NCBI GenBank assembly: GCA_026119855.1
Contig: JAOWBW010000485.1
Location: forward strand, 310,001-374,000
Length of the DNA stretch: 64,000 nt
Direction: 5' to 3'
Origin: Campanula takesimana
Lineage: Eukaryota; Streptophyta; Magnoliopsida; Asterales; Campanulaceae
Notes under the pieces: generated by a model
What the model saw: only the letters and a program-made list of their open reading frames with translations
What the model was told of the DNA's origin: nothing
Databases searched by the model: none
In this document: piece after piece, positions 11,716-23,035 of the stretch
How positions within the stretch are numbered: position 1 is the first letter of the stretch
Layout: each line of letters begins with the position of its first letter
Program-made: the position numbers and the translations under genes

Positions 11716-12429
11716 TGAAAGAGTATGAAATACTCTTATATTTATTTTATGTATCTTTGTGATTCTGATAATAATTATTGTATATAATTAGTTTAGAGTT
11801 TATTTAATTTAGGAATTAGTTGTAATTATTTAGGAATAGTTTATATTAGGATTATTTATTTTAGATAAGATTTATTTCACTAAGTTAAGATTTATTTCAC
11901 TAACCTACTAATGTTTATCTTTAGTAAGTTAGGGTTTTGTGTTATAGGTAAGGAAGGACTCTCAAAAGGAAAGGTTAATTGGTTGCTTGAAGATCTTGTG
12001 ATATTTGAAGTAGCGGCCAAGAAACCCTATATAAAGAAACCGTCGTATTCCTTTGCTGATTACGGATTCTGTGTTTTTATTCTCCAAAGTCAGAAGCTTA
12101 GAAGAGTCCTTTGTTTCTTAGAAGTTCTTCCAAAAAGATGTTTAAGTGTTTGAGTGTTTAGTGAGTTCTAGTGATCTAGAATAGTTTGATCTTTTTATTG
12201 TTTTGTTTATTTCATTCATCTTATATTCTGCAAGATCGTTATCATATTTGAAAGTTTTCCAGCAAGGTATTTCTTGCTGAAGTGTCTAATTTATTTCGTT
12301 TAATTCCGCTGCATTATTCTCTGTTCGTCGTGTCAACTGACAGGACAACTGTCTTGACAACTGTGAGCACAGTTGTACTCACAGTTGGTCGGTTGCGAGA
12401 AAACAGTCCTAGCCGCTTAATTTCTTTCA
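11716..12429 (+). repeat. 3' LTR of SIRE-like element
   Basis: 714 bp, TGAAAGAG to CTTTCA, followed by the TSD GTACC. It differs from the 5' LTR at scattered sites (for example AAGTCG/AAACCG near the TATA box) and by one T. Confidence 0.93.
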
Positions 12430-12439
12430 GTACCAACTA

Positions 12440-12683
12440 CTCCCTCCGTCCCATTTCACTTGTCACCCAAGAGGTGGGCACAATAACTAAGAAAAAATAA
12501 TAAAATAAGGAAAATGTGTGGTAGAAAATGAAGAGAGAGAATAAGTGGGTGAATAGTAGTGTTTGTTGAATAAATTGAGTGGTGGAAAATGAAGAAAGAG
12601 AATGAGTGGTGGGGTAGAGTGAATATAAAATTATAAAAAGTAGGCTATTTTAGGAAGTGTCAAGTGAGCTGGGTCGGAGGGAG
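12440..12683. mobile_element. Stowaway MITE (244 bp)
   Basis: Ends CTCCCTCCGTCCC and GTCGGAGGGAG, with TA duplicated at 12438-12439 and 12684-12685. This is the Tc1/mariner-derived Stowaway signature. It lies in LINE DNA a few bases from the SIRE TSD. Confidence 0.92.
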
Positions 12684-12738
12684 TATGTTCCAGCAATTTT
12701 GGTAAAACCTTGGGTTAAACCCGTCCGGACCAGGAGCT

Positions 12739-14087
12739 TTACTTTATCTGGAATTCTGGATGCATTTGGTTGATAGCCGCCTTAAACTCTTCCTCCTTGA
12801 AAGGTGCAATTAATCTCTCATTTTCCTCCTCAGAGACTAAAGGTAGGAAAATTCCTTGCAAAGTGTCTACCTCGCCATGGCTTCGAGAAGTAGAGAAAAG
12901 ATCTGCAAAATAGTTGCCCACAATAGCACTCAACTGCGTCTCGTCTCTTACCCAATTTCCTTCATCATCAACCAATCCAGAAATAGTGTTTACAGTTCTT
13001 CGCGAATCCGCCGTACGATGGAAGAATTTAGTGTTGAAATCCCCGTCCCGCAACCAAAATACTTTTGCCCTTTGTTTCCAATAGCGTTGTTCTTTGAGAA
13101 GAATGGCTGCCCACCTACGCCTCAGTGTCTCCATCTCACGGCATGAGTCAACATCTTGTCGTGACTGCAAACGATTGATCATTGCTGCACATAAGTATTT
13201 ATCTCGATGGAAAAAATTGTTCAATTCACGACCCCACTGGTTCAGAGTGTCTGCAAGGTTATTCATTTTTACTGGAACGGAACTGTGAGACTGCGAACAC
13301 CAACCCGCAGACACGACCTTACTTAAATTTGGTTCCAACAACCACTTATTTTCAAAGCGAAAGGGACGTCGACGTTGACTAGGAAAAGAGACGGATGTCT
13401 CAAGAAGAATAGGCGTGTGATCAGAGATAGGCGCCACTATGTTTGTGAGACGTGAAGTTGGGAAGCGAGAACTCCAAGAGGATGAAACCAGAGCTCTGTC
13501 CAACCTCTCTTCCACCACGTTAGCTGTACCTTTGGCATGAGACCAAGTAAACGGGTACCCCATCAAAGGAAGATCCACAAGGCCACAATCATCAACTGCC
13601 TCTCGAAACCCCCGGAATAGGTGCTCAGGGTGATCAATCCGACCCCTTTTATCGTCAATGGTAAGCAGGTCATTACAATCACCCATCACCACCCAAGGAA
13701 GATTAGACAGGGAGCACAGACGGCGAAGGAGAGACCAAGATTGGTGACGAAGTGAACGTTTTGGAATACCATAGTATGCAGTCAATCTCCACAAACCTTG
13801 GCCATCATTAACCTGCAAATCAATGTGATTCTGAGAGTAAAACCACTAACTGTACAACAATCCTTCGTTCTCCATAAAGCACATAAACCACCACTTCTAC
13901 CAATACAAGGAACGGCAAAACAACCTAAAAACCCCAAGTAAACTCTAGCTTCTTCTGTTTTTGATATATTAGATAAAGTTTCAGATAACAACACAATATC
14001 AGGACGATGAACCCTAACGAGCTCACCCAAAGATGGAATTGCACGGGTGTTGTTAAGACCCCTGCAATTCCAAGCTAAGATGATCAT
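12739..14087 (-). pseudogene. LINE ORF2: apurinic-type endonuclease and RT N-terminus
   Basis: Minus strand from 14087: MIILAWNCRGLNNTRAIPSL (EN motif with catalytic Asn), then RPDIVLLSET (catalytic Glu). After a frameshift near 13840 it reads RLTAYYGIP, WVVMGDCNDLLTIDDKRG (catalytic Asp and Asn), LDRALVSSSW and SDHTPILLE (catalytic His). The linker toward RT continues (YWKQRAKVFWLRDGDFNTKFFH) to 12739. Only about 70 bp precede the start codon. This is an L1-type EN domain in correct order, broken by one frameshift and stops. Confidence 0.9.
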
Positions 14088-14175
14088 TGGCGTCGGCAGA
14101 CTCCGCCTCCGGAGCCCGCCACTGGTAGAGATGTAGAAAAAGGATTGAAATAAATTTGAAAGTACGTTGCATTAT

Positions 14176-14650
14176 GTGGTAAACTTGTGATACATTGGAT
14201 AAATTGTAAATAAAGGCTTCGTACGTTGAATTGTTGAATTGTTCGGTAATTTTTCCTTGTCTAATCGGCGCCACTGGCTAGCCCAAATAGACCCTTTTAA
14301 AAATCTTTATGAAATGACAAAAAATGCTCCTAAAAGAGTGCATCGCAATAGCATTTTAGTTATGTTCCAAAAAAGAAAGACCAGTCCATTTTTGGTTAAA
14401 CTGTCCTAATCGAGAGATGAAGCAGGCTTAGGCCTATCAAAATTAACCTGTCCGGCCTACAGACAAAAGGAAAATGCGATGGACAGGCCTAGGCCCTGTC
14501 CGGTCTGCTGCTACCGGACAGAGTCAACTACAAAGCCGGTTTCGGCCTAATTCGGACAACACCAGCTGTACCACTCTCACGCTGTGATGTTGTACAAGGT
14601 CCAATGACCCAAAAGGGTTTTATTCCTTGGGAAGTACAGATAAAACACTA
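14176..14650. other. Intergenic, no gene recognised
   Basis: This is the flank of the LINE target. A segment at 14430-14560 has several copies of GGCCTAGGCC/CCGGAC-like words but no clear termini. No coding or RNA gene is seen. Confidence 0.5.
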
Positions 14651-14658
14651 CTGCTATC

Positions 14659-15015
14659 TAGGGATGACCAAAACCGGTTCCGGGCCCGGTTCCGGTTCGG
14701 AACCGCCGGTTCCGGTTCGCCATATATGTGACCCTGAACCGGCCCGCGCTTACCCCGGTTCCGGTTGGCACAATCCGGTTCCGGTTAGGCTCCGGTTCCG
14801 GTACATTTCCGGTCCCCCCCTTTAAAATTATTGAAAAACAAGGGATTTTCGGTACGGTGCCGGTTCCGGTTCCGGTTCGCCATTTATGTGACCCTGAACC
14901 GGCCCGGATGCCTTGCGGCTCCGGTTTGTCCGGTTCCGGTTTCCTCCCCGGTTTGCTCCGGTTCCGGGCTTTTCCGGTCCGGTTTTACGGTTCCGGTCCG
15001 GTTTGGCCATCCCTA
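14659..15015. mobile_element. hAT-type MITE full of CCGGTT words (357 bp)
   Basis: Terminal inverted repeats start TAGGGATGACCAAAACCGG and, on the other strand, TAGGGATGGCCAAACCGG. The 8-bp TSD is CTGCTATC (14651-14658, 15016-15023), diagnostic of hAT. The interior is dominated by degenerate GGTTCC/CCGGTT repeats, so apparent reading frames on both strands are compositional. Confidence 0.92.
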
Positions 15016-15376
15016 CTGCTATCCTTCCATTTTTCAGCTAAAAGACTTCAATGTTGGAAACTTTTACTACTAATAAAATGTAGGATTAAAACCATCTTGG
15101 GATATGAAATCGAATCAGTACCTATTTTAAATTAAGAGATGTGTAAAACATGTTTTATATTAAGATATTATGTTTTACATTAAGAGATAAAAACATGTTT
15201 TACACTAAAACGAGTGTAAAACAAGGTTTTATCGCGATTTTCACTATGAAATCGTTGTAGTATTATCAGAATTACATAAGCTTCTTATCGGTTCAATTGT
15301 ATGTATATGTATGTGGTGCATTTTACTTGTTCAGCCATTTAGAAATACATAACGTGATTTTGAATAAGGTCTAAAC

Positions 15377-15564
15377 TGTACATGGGACAATGATACACAT
15401 AGGGAAAACTTAAAGGGAAAACTCATAGTGAAACATTTTAAACCGTTGGATGAGTTTTTATTAGTGGGGCTCACAAACATTTATTACAATCCAACGGATT
15501 ACAGTGTTTCACTATGAGTTTTCCCTTTAAGTTTTCACTATACATATCATTATCCTTGTACATG
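15377..15564. mobile_element. Foldback MITE with long inverted arms
   Basis: The left arm (about 15377-15450) and right arm (about 15487-15564) are inverted copies. Both contain AGTGAAAACTTAAAGGGAAA-like sequence and AACTCATAGTGAAAC, with an ATCCAACGG word near the centre. I could not fix the TSD, so the superfamily is open. Confidence 0.7.
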
Positions 15565-16989
15565 AACCGCGTGTTTGGCACTTTTATAAACAACTTTTTT
15601 GAAAAAAAATGTGCGGAGACATTTTTTAAATAAGCGAAATTTCTCAAACCTCCAGGCACTCTTCAAAATTTTAATAGGCATCTGGAAGACACGACTGACA
15701 CTATATCACACAAACTGACACTATGAAATACATTGACTGACACCAACAAAACAAATGCATTGGTCATGTTAAACACTAAAACTGGACATTTTAAATACCA
15801 CATTAACTCAATTACATATGCACTAGCATTCAAAAACACATAAACTAGCGTTCTTAAAAACATGTATTAGCATTATTAAAATGAACTGACGATATTTATC
15901 AGTTAAACTGCATATGCCAGTGCAAGTATTTTGTTGTGTGAGTTCACGTGTTTTTTTTATCGCCAGTGAGAGTGTTTGTTGAAACCTTGTTCACGGTTCA
16001 AAAACATGTTTTTCCTAATTAAACCGAAAAACGTGTGATTAATAAGACAAACTCATGTATTTTACTTAGTTAGCTGTTTATTATTTAAATGATATTAAAA
16101 CTAAGCCTCATATTAAAATTTGACATTTAGTTAATTTGGGAGGGGATTAATGTGGACACATTGGGACGGTTATGTTATGTAGTTTTTTTGCCCTTTCTTG
16201 TCAATTATTGTGTAAATATACGGCAGAATATTTTCTTAGAAATATTTTTTATTCTTAAAACAATAGACTCATTAATTTAATTTAAATATTAAAATATAGG
16301 AAATTACAGAACTACAATGTTAAGGCCACTATATATTCATAGTTTATTAATGAACTTCTATAATATTTGTAATTTATTAAGAATAATTATGTAAGGTTGG
16401 TCTCCCGTAAAATGTGTTTCACCAAGTGATTAGGAAAAACGTGTTTTGCAAAAACGGCGCGATTTGCTGGAAAAACTTCAAATGACAATTTGAGGGCCTA
16501 AACGACGTCTTTGGCGATTTTAAACACGGAATCGGGGGACAAAGCCCATGACTTCTGTTTCTCTTCATATTTCCTTTCAAAAAAAAAACTTATTTGTATA
16601 TCACTTTCAAAGGTTCTGACTATCGAATTCAAAAGTTATGGCTATCACTCTCAAAGGTTCTTTTCAGCTTTAAAGGTTATTTCAAAATGCTCTCTAGATA
16701 TCAAAAACACTACAACTGACTATCAAAAACACTAGAACTGACGCTAACAAATACACTCTTGCACTAAAACAAAATCATTTTTTTATTTTTATTTTTTTCT
16801 CAGTTGCAAAATGAAAAACACTATCCAAAAGCGTTTATTATTTCTATATAGAACCTTTTAAGCTTGATACCCAGAAGGTTTCTTGGCCATGACTTTGTTC
16901 AAATATCATTAATATCATATCCAGAAGGCTTTATTATTGATGTCCAGAACCTTTTGAGGTTGATATCCAAAAAAATTCTTTGCCAAGAC
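15565..16989. other. AT-rich intergenic DNA, no gene recognised
   Basis: Recurring short phrases such as ACTGACACTA and AACACTA appear near 15690-15880 and 16700-16760. They look like decayed non-coding repeat. The final 5 bp, AAGAC (16985-16989), should be the TSD of the gypsy element that follows. Confidence 0.5.
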
Positions 16990-19088
16990 TGTCGCGACCC
17001 CGGACCCCGCGGGCCCGAGACCGCGAGCTGGACGTCGACTTAAACAATAAACTCTAAAATGATGGAGATAAAAATTTCCTTTTATACCCAAAAGATGATA
17101 ACACAAGGTTTTGTAAATCAACTTGAACAACAAAGTAAAACTAGTATAAACTCCATAAGCTTATACACCAAAGTTACAAAATACACAAATCCTAGTGACG
17201 TCAATGTTTGGTACAAATATCCCCAAAAGGTTACACATTGATATAATGTAAACCAACCTATAACAACTTTCCCCAAAAGAATGAATCCACACTCGACGTC
17301 CTCTTTCTCGTGATCAGCGAGACTAATCCTTAGCACCTGGGGGGGTTAAGGAAAAACAAAGATAAAAGAAAGGGGGTGGGATAAATCTCAATAAGTTACT
17401 AATGCAACTACATGACATGCTATGATGCAAGGAGCAATAAGCAATAATAAATATCACATAGCGCATAGCATTTATCACATAACAGATAGCAGCGGAAATA
17501 AACACATAACAAAGGATATTAGCCAAGGTTTTCAAACCGATACATCCAAATAAAGGATCGCTGCGCAGCTTCAGTAATCAACCATCAACATCTTCATAAT
17601 AGCATGAAAGCTGAAGAGAATTCCCCGGTACCGGAACAATAACCATAAGAGTGTCACAAAGGACAAGAGCCATGCCACAAAGTCATGCTCGGTAGCTAGA
17701 TACATTCACAAAGGAAGCTAACTTGTCTTTTCCAAGGCCAATCTGGAAAAGGGTATAGAAGGGGGCAAAACAATGGTCAACATTATAATGGACTTGGCTT
17801 TGCCATTATAATCTTTCCCATCGCCCGATGCAACAAATATGCCAGCTGGGCTTCCAAATGAATGCTAAGTAATAATACATTAGCACGATAAGCAACAAAG
17901 GATTCCAAAGTAGGGAATCATACCAAGAAGTCACCAAGAAAGTGAAATGTACCCACAACGCACAATTAAAGTGTTCCAATAATCTCAATTAACACTTAAT
18001 TAATTTCAAACACAAACTTGATCACAAAGGACCCAATTCTATCACTAGAGTGTACTACAATGATCACTAAGGTCAACTAGAAGGACACCCAAGACTTAGA
18101 CCAAAACGCATTCTTCAATCACACAAATTAACAAATGTAAACTTTCAGAGGTTTGTGCGGCCGCCCACTAGGGACTGTGCGGTCGCCCAAAAGGCCCTCA
18201 AACAAGAACAAAAGCTTTCAGATAGATGTGCGGTCGCCCAGACCTTTTTGGGCGGTCGCCCAACCTTCTGGACTGCCGGAATTCGGGAGGGAAGAAATGG
18301 GTTCTTCATTTTCTTACCCAAATCACACAAATACTCAAAATCAAACACAACCAACAAGTTTGCTAAGGTACCCAAACAACATTTAAGTTTAAGGGAACCT
18401 AACTAACACCATTTATCAACCCAAAACCAAGATTGAATCATGACATTCATCCAATCACCATTTTAGCCAAAAACTCAAATAAATTCCAAATCAATTCCAA
18501 ACTCAACCAAACTTCAAAGATAACAATTAAAGCATTGTAGAAACATGTTATGAGCATTTTTGCATAAAAATAGGGGAAAAGCAACTTACTTGAAAATAAT
18601 GAAAGTTGACGGAATTCGATTCTTTTTGGTTCTACGCGATCCTATCGACGATCTAAACACATCTCGCGTTTTAAGAAATGAGAGATTATGAGAGGAAGTA
18701 AATGAAGAGAGAAGGAAAGAGAAAGAAAAGTTACCCACAATGGAGAGAGAGAGAGAGGGAGTTTGCTGGGAGGGAGGTGGAGTGAGTGAGGGAGAAGTGA
18801 GGGAGGAAAGGGGAGTAGGGAGGGAGTAGGAGAATTATTTTGAAATGTTACACTCAGGCCCCTTCCCCATCTACTACACAATTACTTACACTCCCTACTA
18901 ACAATTAAGACCCAACAAAACTACACTAACTCAAATGACCTAATTAAAATGCTAGGCAATTATTATGAAACATAAAATGCACACATAAATATTTAAATAA
19001 ATAATAATTTAAATAAATAAATAAGTAAATAATTAAATAATAATTATTTATTACTAATAAAATAGTGCCTAGATTTCGGGTCGTGACA
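16990..19088 (-). repeat. 3' LTR of Tekay/Del-type element (2099 bp)
   Basis: On the minus strand it starts TGTCACGACCC at 19088 and ends GGGTCGCGACA at 16990, so its two ends form a short inverted repeat. It is preceded by a polypurine tract. Four copies of GCGGYCGCCCA occur at 18157, 18179, 18230 and 18252. A GA-rich tract is at about 18680-18830. No coding content was found. The partner LTR is not visible, so age cannot be measured. Confidence 0.85.
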
Positions 19089-19090
19089 TT

Positions 19091-19102
19091 CACTCCCCCT
19101 TA
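19091..19102 (-). other. Polypurine tract of Tekay/Del-type element
   Basis: The minus strand reads AAGGGGGAGTGA immediately before the LTR start TGTCACGACC. Plus-strand cDNA synthesis would be primed here. Confidence 0.8.
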
Positions 19103-19126
19103 AAGAAAATTCGACCCGAATTTTAA

Positions 19127-20521
19127 CGAGACTTACCCGAATTAAAAAGCCACGGATACCTACGCTCCATCTCCTCTCAAAGCTCCCACGTCGACTCCTC
19201 GATATTATGATTCCTCCAAAGAACTCTTACTAACGCAATGCTTTTGTTCCTCAACTCTTGGACTTTAGAATCAAGGATCCGGACCGGTCGTTCCTCATAA
19301 GTCATATCGGGCTCTATATCCTCCGGTACACTCGGTAACACGTGAGATGGATCATGAACATACTTCCGAAGCATAGAAACGTGGAAAACATTATGTAACC
19401 GATCCAAAGATGGCGATAACGCAAGACGATACGCTAGAAGTCCAACCTTTTCCAAAATTTCAAACGGGCCAATAAACCTCGGAGCCAATTTACCCTTCTT
19501 CCCGAACCTTCGGATACCCACCTTCGGAGATACTTTCAAGAACACAAAATCACCGGTCTGAAAACTAAGATCTCGCCTTCGGTTATCTGTATAGCTCTTA
19601 TGTCGACTCTGGGCTGTTTTCAATCTATCCCGGATAACTCTAACCTTTTCAACTGAATCCTGAAGCAAATCAATACCCACGATCTTCGCTTCACCGACCT
19701 CATCCCAACAAATAGGCGATCTACACTTTCTTCCATACAAGGCCTCAAACGGTGCCATCTCGATACTAGCCTGATAACTGTTGTTGTAAGAGAACTCCAC
19801 TAACGGTAGGTGAGAATCCCAAGAATCAGAAAAGTCTATCGAACACGCTCGCAACATATCCTCCAAAATCTGAATAGTCCTCTCGGATTGACCGTCGGTC
19901 TGAGGATGAAAAGCCGTACTGAATCGCAAATCTGTACCCAAAGCTTCCTGAAACGCCTTCCAGAATCTAGAAGTAAACCTCGGGTCTCGATCTGACACAA
20001 TACTAACCGGAACCCCATGCAATCTAACGATCTCATCAATGTAAAGGGTCGCAAGCTTCTCCATCGAATATCTGATGTCAATAGGCAAGAAATAGGCACT
20101 CTTGGTCAATCTATCCACTATTATCCAAACACTGTCATACTTCCTACGGGTACGAGGTAGTCCCGTAACGAAATCCATAGTCACATGCTCCCATTTCCAC
20201 TCGGGAATCTCTAACGGCTGAAGTAGACCTGCGGGTATCTGATGCTCGGCTTTGACCTGCTGACAAGTTAAACACTTCGATACATACTCAGCTATTTCCC
20301 TCTTCATATTAATCCACCAAAATTGTTGCTTCAAATCCTGATACATCTTCGTACTGCCCTGGATGAATAGTATACCTCGATTTGTGACCCTCATCTAAAA
20401 CTTGCCTCTTTATCCCACCAACATCGGCTACACACAAACGACCACGGAAAGTCAACACTCCAATCGGGCTAACAAAAAAATCCTCGAAGTTCCTTTCCTT
20501 CAATTTACCCATTACCTTCAC
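19127..20521 (-). pseudogene. Gypsy integrase with C-terminal chromodomain
   Basis: The zinc-binding region comes first (GHKSRYTIHPG near 20400, then a frameshift near 20355, then CLTCQQVKAEHQ). The DDE core follows: MDFVTGLPRT (first Asp), IVSDRDPRFTSRFW (second Asp), HPQTDGQSERTIQILEDMLRAC (Glu). A GPFEILEKVG domain and LHNVFHVSMLRKY come next. The chromodomain reads YEERPVRILDSKVQELRNKSI..VLWRNHNIEESTWEL. A TGA follows EESTWEL where related elements have Arg, with EEMERRYPWLF beyond it. The catalytic triad is intact, but the frameshift and stop disable it. Confidence 0.9.
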
Positions 20522-20557
20522 TAACTCGGGATCTTCTTTCTGAGCTTCCTTTATCCT

Positions 20558-21917
20558 CTAAATTAGGGTCGGAGATACCCTAATATTCGCAAAAATAGCC
20601 CCATGACTCGATTCACGAGGAGACCAATCTCGAACATCCTCAAGCATTTTCCATTCCCGAACCATCATCGAAGCCACATAAGATTTTCTACTAATCGCAT
20701 CGGCTACCACATTCGCCTTTCCCGGGTGATAAGAAATCGTACAATCATAATCCTTCAATAATTCCATCCATCGGCGTTGCCTATTATTCAACTCTTTCTG
20801 GGAGAAAAGGTACTTCAAACTCTTGTGATCCGTAAAAATCTCAAACTTCGCCCCATAAAGGTAGTGCTTCCATTTGTGCAACGCAAATACTATCGCGGCC
20901 AACTCCATATCATGAGTGGGGTAATTTTGTTCACTAAGGGTCAACTTCCTCGAAGCATAAGCAATTACTTTCCCGTTCTGCATCAACACACAACCCAAAC
21001 CCTCTTTCGAAGCATCAATGTAAATCACTAGACCATCGCTCCCATTTGGCAAAGTCAAGATCGGTGCGGTAGTCAACCTCTTCTTCAATTCCTCGAAACT
21101 CTTGTCACATTTCTCGGTCCACACAAACGGGACATTCTTCCGGGTCAACTGAGTCATCGGAGTAGCAATCCTCGAAAACCCCTCAATATATCTTCGGTAA
21201 TACCCGGCTAAACCAAGAAAGCTTCTAATCTCTGTCACTGATTCGGGTCTCTTCCAATCCACTATTGCCTCTATCTTCGAAGGATCCACAGAAATCCCAT
21301 CTTTCGAAATCACATGACCCAGAAATGACACCTTCTCGAGCCAAAATTCGCATTTACTGAACTTCGCAAATAATTTCTCCCTCGCAAGAACGGATAAAAC
21401 TGTCCTCAAGTGCTGCTCGTGCTCATCTCGAGATTTAGAGTAGACGAGTATGTCATCAATAAAGACCACCACGAACGAGTCAAGATAAGGATGGAAAACT
21501 CGGTTCATCAAATCCATAAACACGGCCGGCGCGTTAGTCAACCCAAACGGCATAACCGAGAATTCATAATGACCATACCGAGTGCGAAAGGCAGTCTTCG
21601 GAATATCCTCCGATCGAACCTTCAACTGATGGTACCCACTCCTCAAATCAAGTTTAGAGAAAACCACGGACCCTTAAAGATGATCAAATAAATCGTCAAT
21701 ATGAGGTAGAGGATACTTGTTCTTCACTGTAACCTGATTCAACTTCCGGTAATCTATACACAATCTCAAGGAACCATCTTTCTTCCGCACAAATAAAATT
21801 GGTGCTCCCCACGGGGAAACACTAGGGCGGATAAACCCTCGATCAAGCAACCTTGCAATTGAACCTTTGATTCCTTCAACTCTGCGGGAGCCAATCTATA
21901 AGGTGCTTTCGAAATTG
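20558..21917 (-). pseudogene. Gypsy reverse transcriptase and RNase H
   Basis: The reading starts after the nested element with APISKAPYRLAPAELKE, then a frameshift region. A long open stretch (21667-20558) follows: VFSKLDLRSGYHQLKV (motif A), FGLTNAPAVFMDLMN (motif B), VVFIDDILVYSKS (catalytic DD), FLGHVISKDG, then RNase H with YIDASKEGLGCVLMQ, THDMELAAIVFALHKWKHYL, FTDHKSLKYLF and HPGKANVVADAISRK. A TAA just upstream of GSVVFSKLD interrupts the frame at about 21675. Confidence 0.92.
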
Positions 21918-21922
21918 GAGCC

Positions 21923-23016
21923 TGTAGATACCCCGCCTTGGACCGCTCACCCCGATTGCACATTTGATTTTGTGTTTCTCCCCATTTCAAGTGTTTCTCG
22001 TTAGTTTCTGTCACTTCCGTTAAGTTCCTGACTGACTTCGTTAAGTCCAGGGACTAAACTGAATAACAGGGCTGACTTTCTAGTCCATTCTGTCAAAATT
22101 GCCTTCTCTGAGTCGCGCGACTCCGACAGGAGGAGCCAGGCGCGCGCGCCTTCCGCACCCAAAGCAGGAAGCGCGCGCCTCTGGGCGTCAATTACAGATT
22201 TCTGGCCAGGATTCCCTCCCTTGCTCAATTTACAGGATTTTGCCCGGGAAGGATTTCTTGGTGACTGAGTTTTGGCACCAAAAACACCCCTCTTTCACCT
22301 ATAAAAACCTCTCTTTACCTCCATTTTCAAAGACCCAATCTTTGAGACTTGAACAAAAACTCTACACAAATCATCTCAACAATCTTTCTCTACAAAACAC
22401 TACACAAAGTGTTTGCACAACATTTTCTCTACAACAACACCATTTTCAAGTCCAAGTTTGAAGTCCTCTTTCCTAAGGTACAACATCTCTTTTCTTCTCT
22501 TATTTTATTTGTCTAGTCTTACTAGTATGCAATCTCCATAAAAAGGGATACAACCAAAAGGCCACTTCACTATTGAAGTTTGGCCAAGGTTACATCCCAA
22601 CATTCCAAACTTCATTTAATTTATATTTCATTTCTTAATGTAATCATTTAGCACTAGTTCAACATGTAACTATTTAGCATTAAATTAATAAAATCATTCT
22701 TTTCCCCTTTTTCTTTACATTATAATTGTTAGCATTGTTAATAAATTGAAGGACATTTAGCATTAGAACACCGATAGTAGCAAGACCCGCATAAGCGGGG
22801 CGGAGTGGGTGTTTAAGTACTTCCCACTCCGTCACCTAACCCCCGAACCCTTCTCTCCCGAATCTCTGGTTTTGTACATAAAATTAGGCTATTTCTAGGT
22901 TTTTCTTATGTTCCTTTAAAAACATAGGTGGCGACTCTAAACAATCTAAAACAAGTTAGACATCCTAGGATAATTCACCGCTCTAACCAAGCCGTGGTTC
23001 CCCCGGGGTATCTACA
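21923..23016 (+). repeat. 5' LTR of gag-only element
   Basis: TGTAGATACC to GGTATCTACA, 1094 bp. A TATAAAA box at 22300-22306 is the likely promoter. Upstream (22113-22180) lie several GCGCGCGCC words that recur in the leader. Confidence 0.95.
22300..22306 (+). promoter_or_regulatory. TATA box of gag-only element
   Basis: TATAAAA in the 5' LTR. The 3' LTR has GATAAAA at the matching place (about 29920), so the two promoters differ at the first base. Confidence 0.65.
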
Positions 23017-23017
23017 G

Positions 23018-23035
23018 TGGCGACTCTGCTGGGGA
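23018..23035 (+). other. Primer binding site of gag-only element
   Basis: TGGCGACTCTGCTGGGGA begins 1 nt after the LTR. It is not the initiator-Met site. Sites of this form occur in Tat/Ogre-group gypsy elements. I infer the tRNA match and have not checked it. Confidence 0.75.

Larger units (their letters stand above)
6912..12429 (+). mobile_element. SIRE-like Ty1/copia element, internally deleted
   Basis: A 5518-bp LTR retrotransposon in the LINE, with LTRs 6912-7626 and 11716-12429 and the 5-bp TSD GTACC (6907-6911, 12430-12434). The LTRs differ by about twenty substitutions and one indel by eye, roughly 3%, so it is the older of the LTR elements measured here. The PBS is at 7629. The 3' end has several AGGGGGAGA polypurine motifs, typical of the SIRE/Maximus lineage. 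Gag, protease, the integrase-RT linker and RNase H are present. The integrase core and all of RT are missing, so it is non-autonomous. No envelope-like ORF is visible in 10229-11540. Confidence 0.9.
2706..14159 (-). mobile_element. 5'-truncated L1-type LINE carrying nested insertions
   Basis: A non-LTR retrotransposon on the minus strand. Its 3' end has a poly(A) tail (poly-T on plus, 2705-2716) preceded by AATAAA. An identical 16-bp sequence, AAGTACGTTGCATTAT, flanks it at 2690-2705 and 14160-14175 and is read as the TSD. The 5' end lies only about 70 bp before the endonuclease ATG, so ORF1 is absent, as expected for 5' truncation during target-primed reverse transcription. ORF2 order is endonuclease, reverse transcriptase, zf-RVT and RNase H. 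Three later insertions lie inside (3076-4464, 6912-12429, 12440-12683), leaving roughly 4.3 kb of LINE sequence. Frameshifts and stops make it dead. A caveat is that the TSD word also occurs in the adjacent hairpin. Confidence 0.88.

Noticed and set aside
14604..15135. Several frames rich in Pro/Val/Arg in the hAT MITE
   Set aside because: Compositional result of CCGGTT repeats inside a well-defined non-coding MITE.
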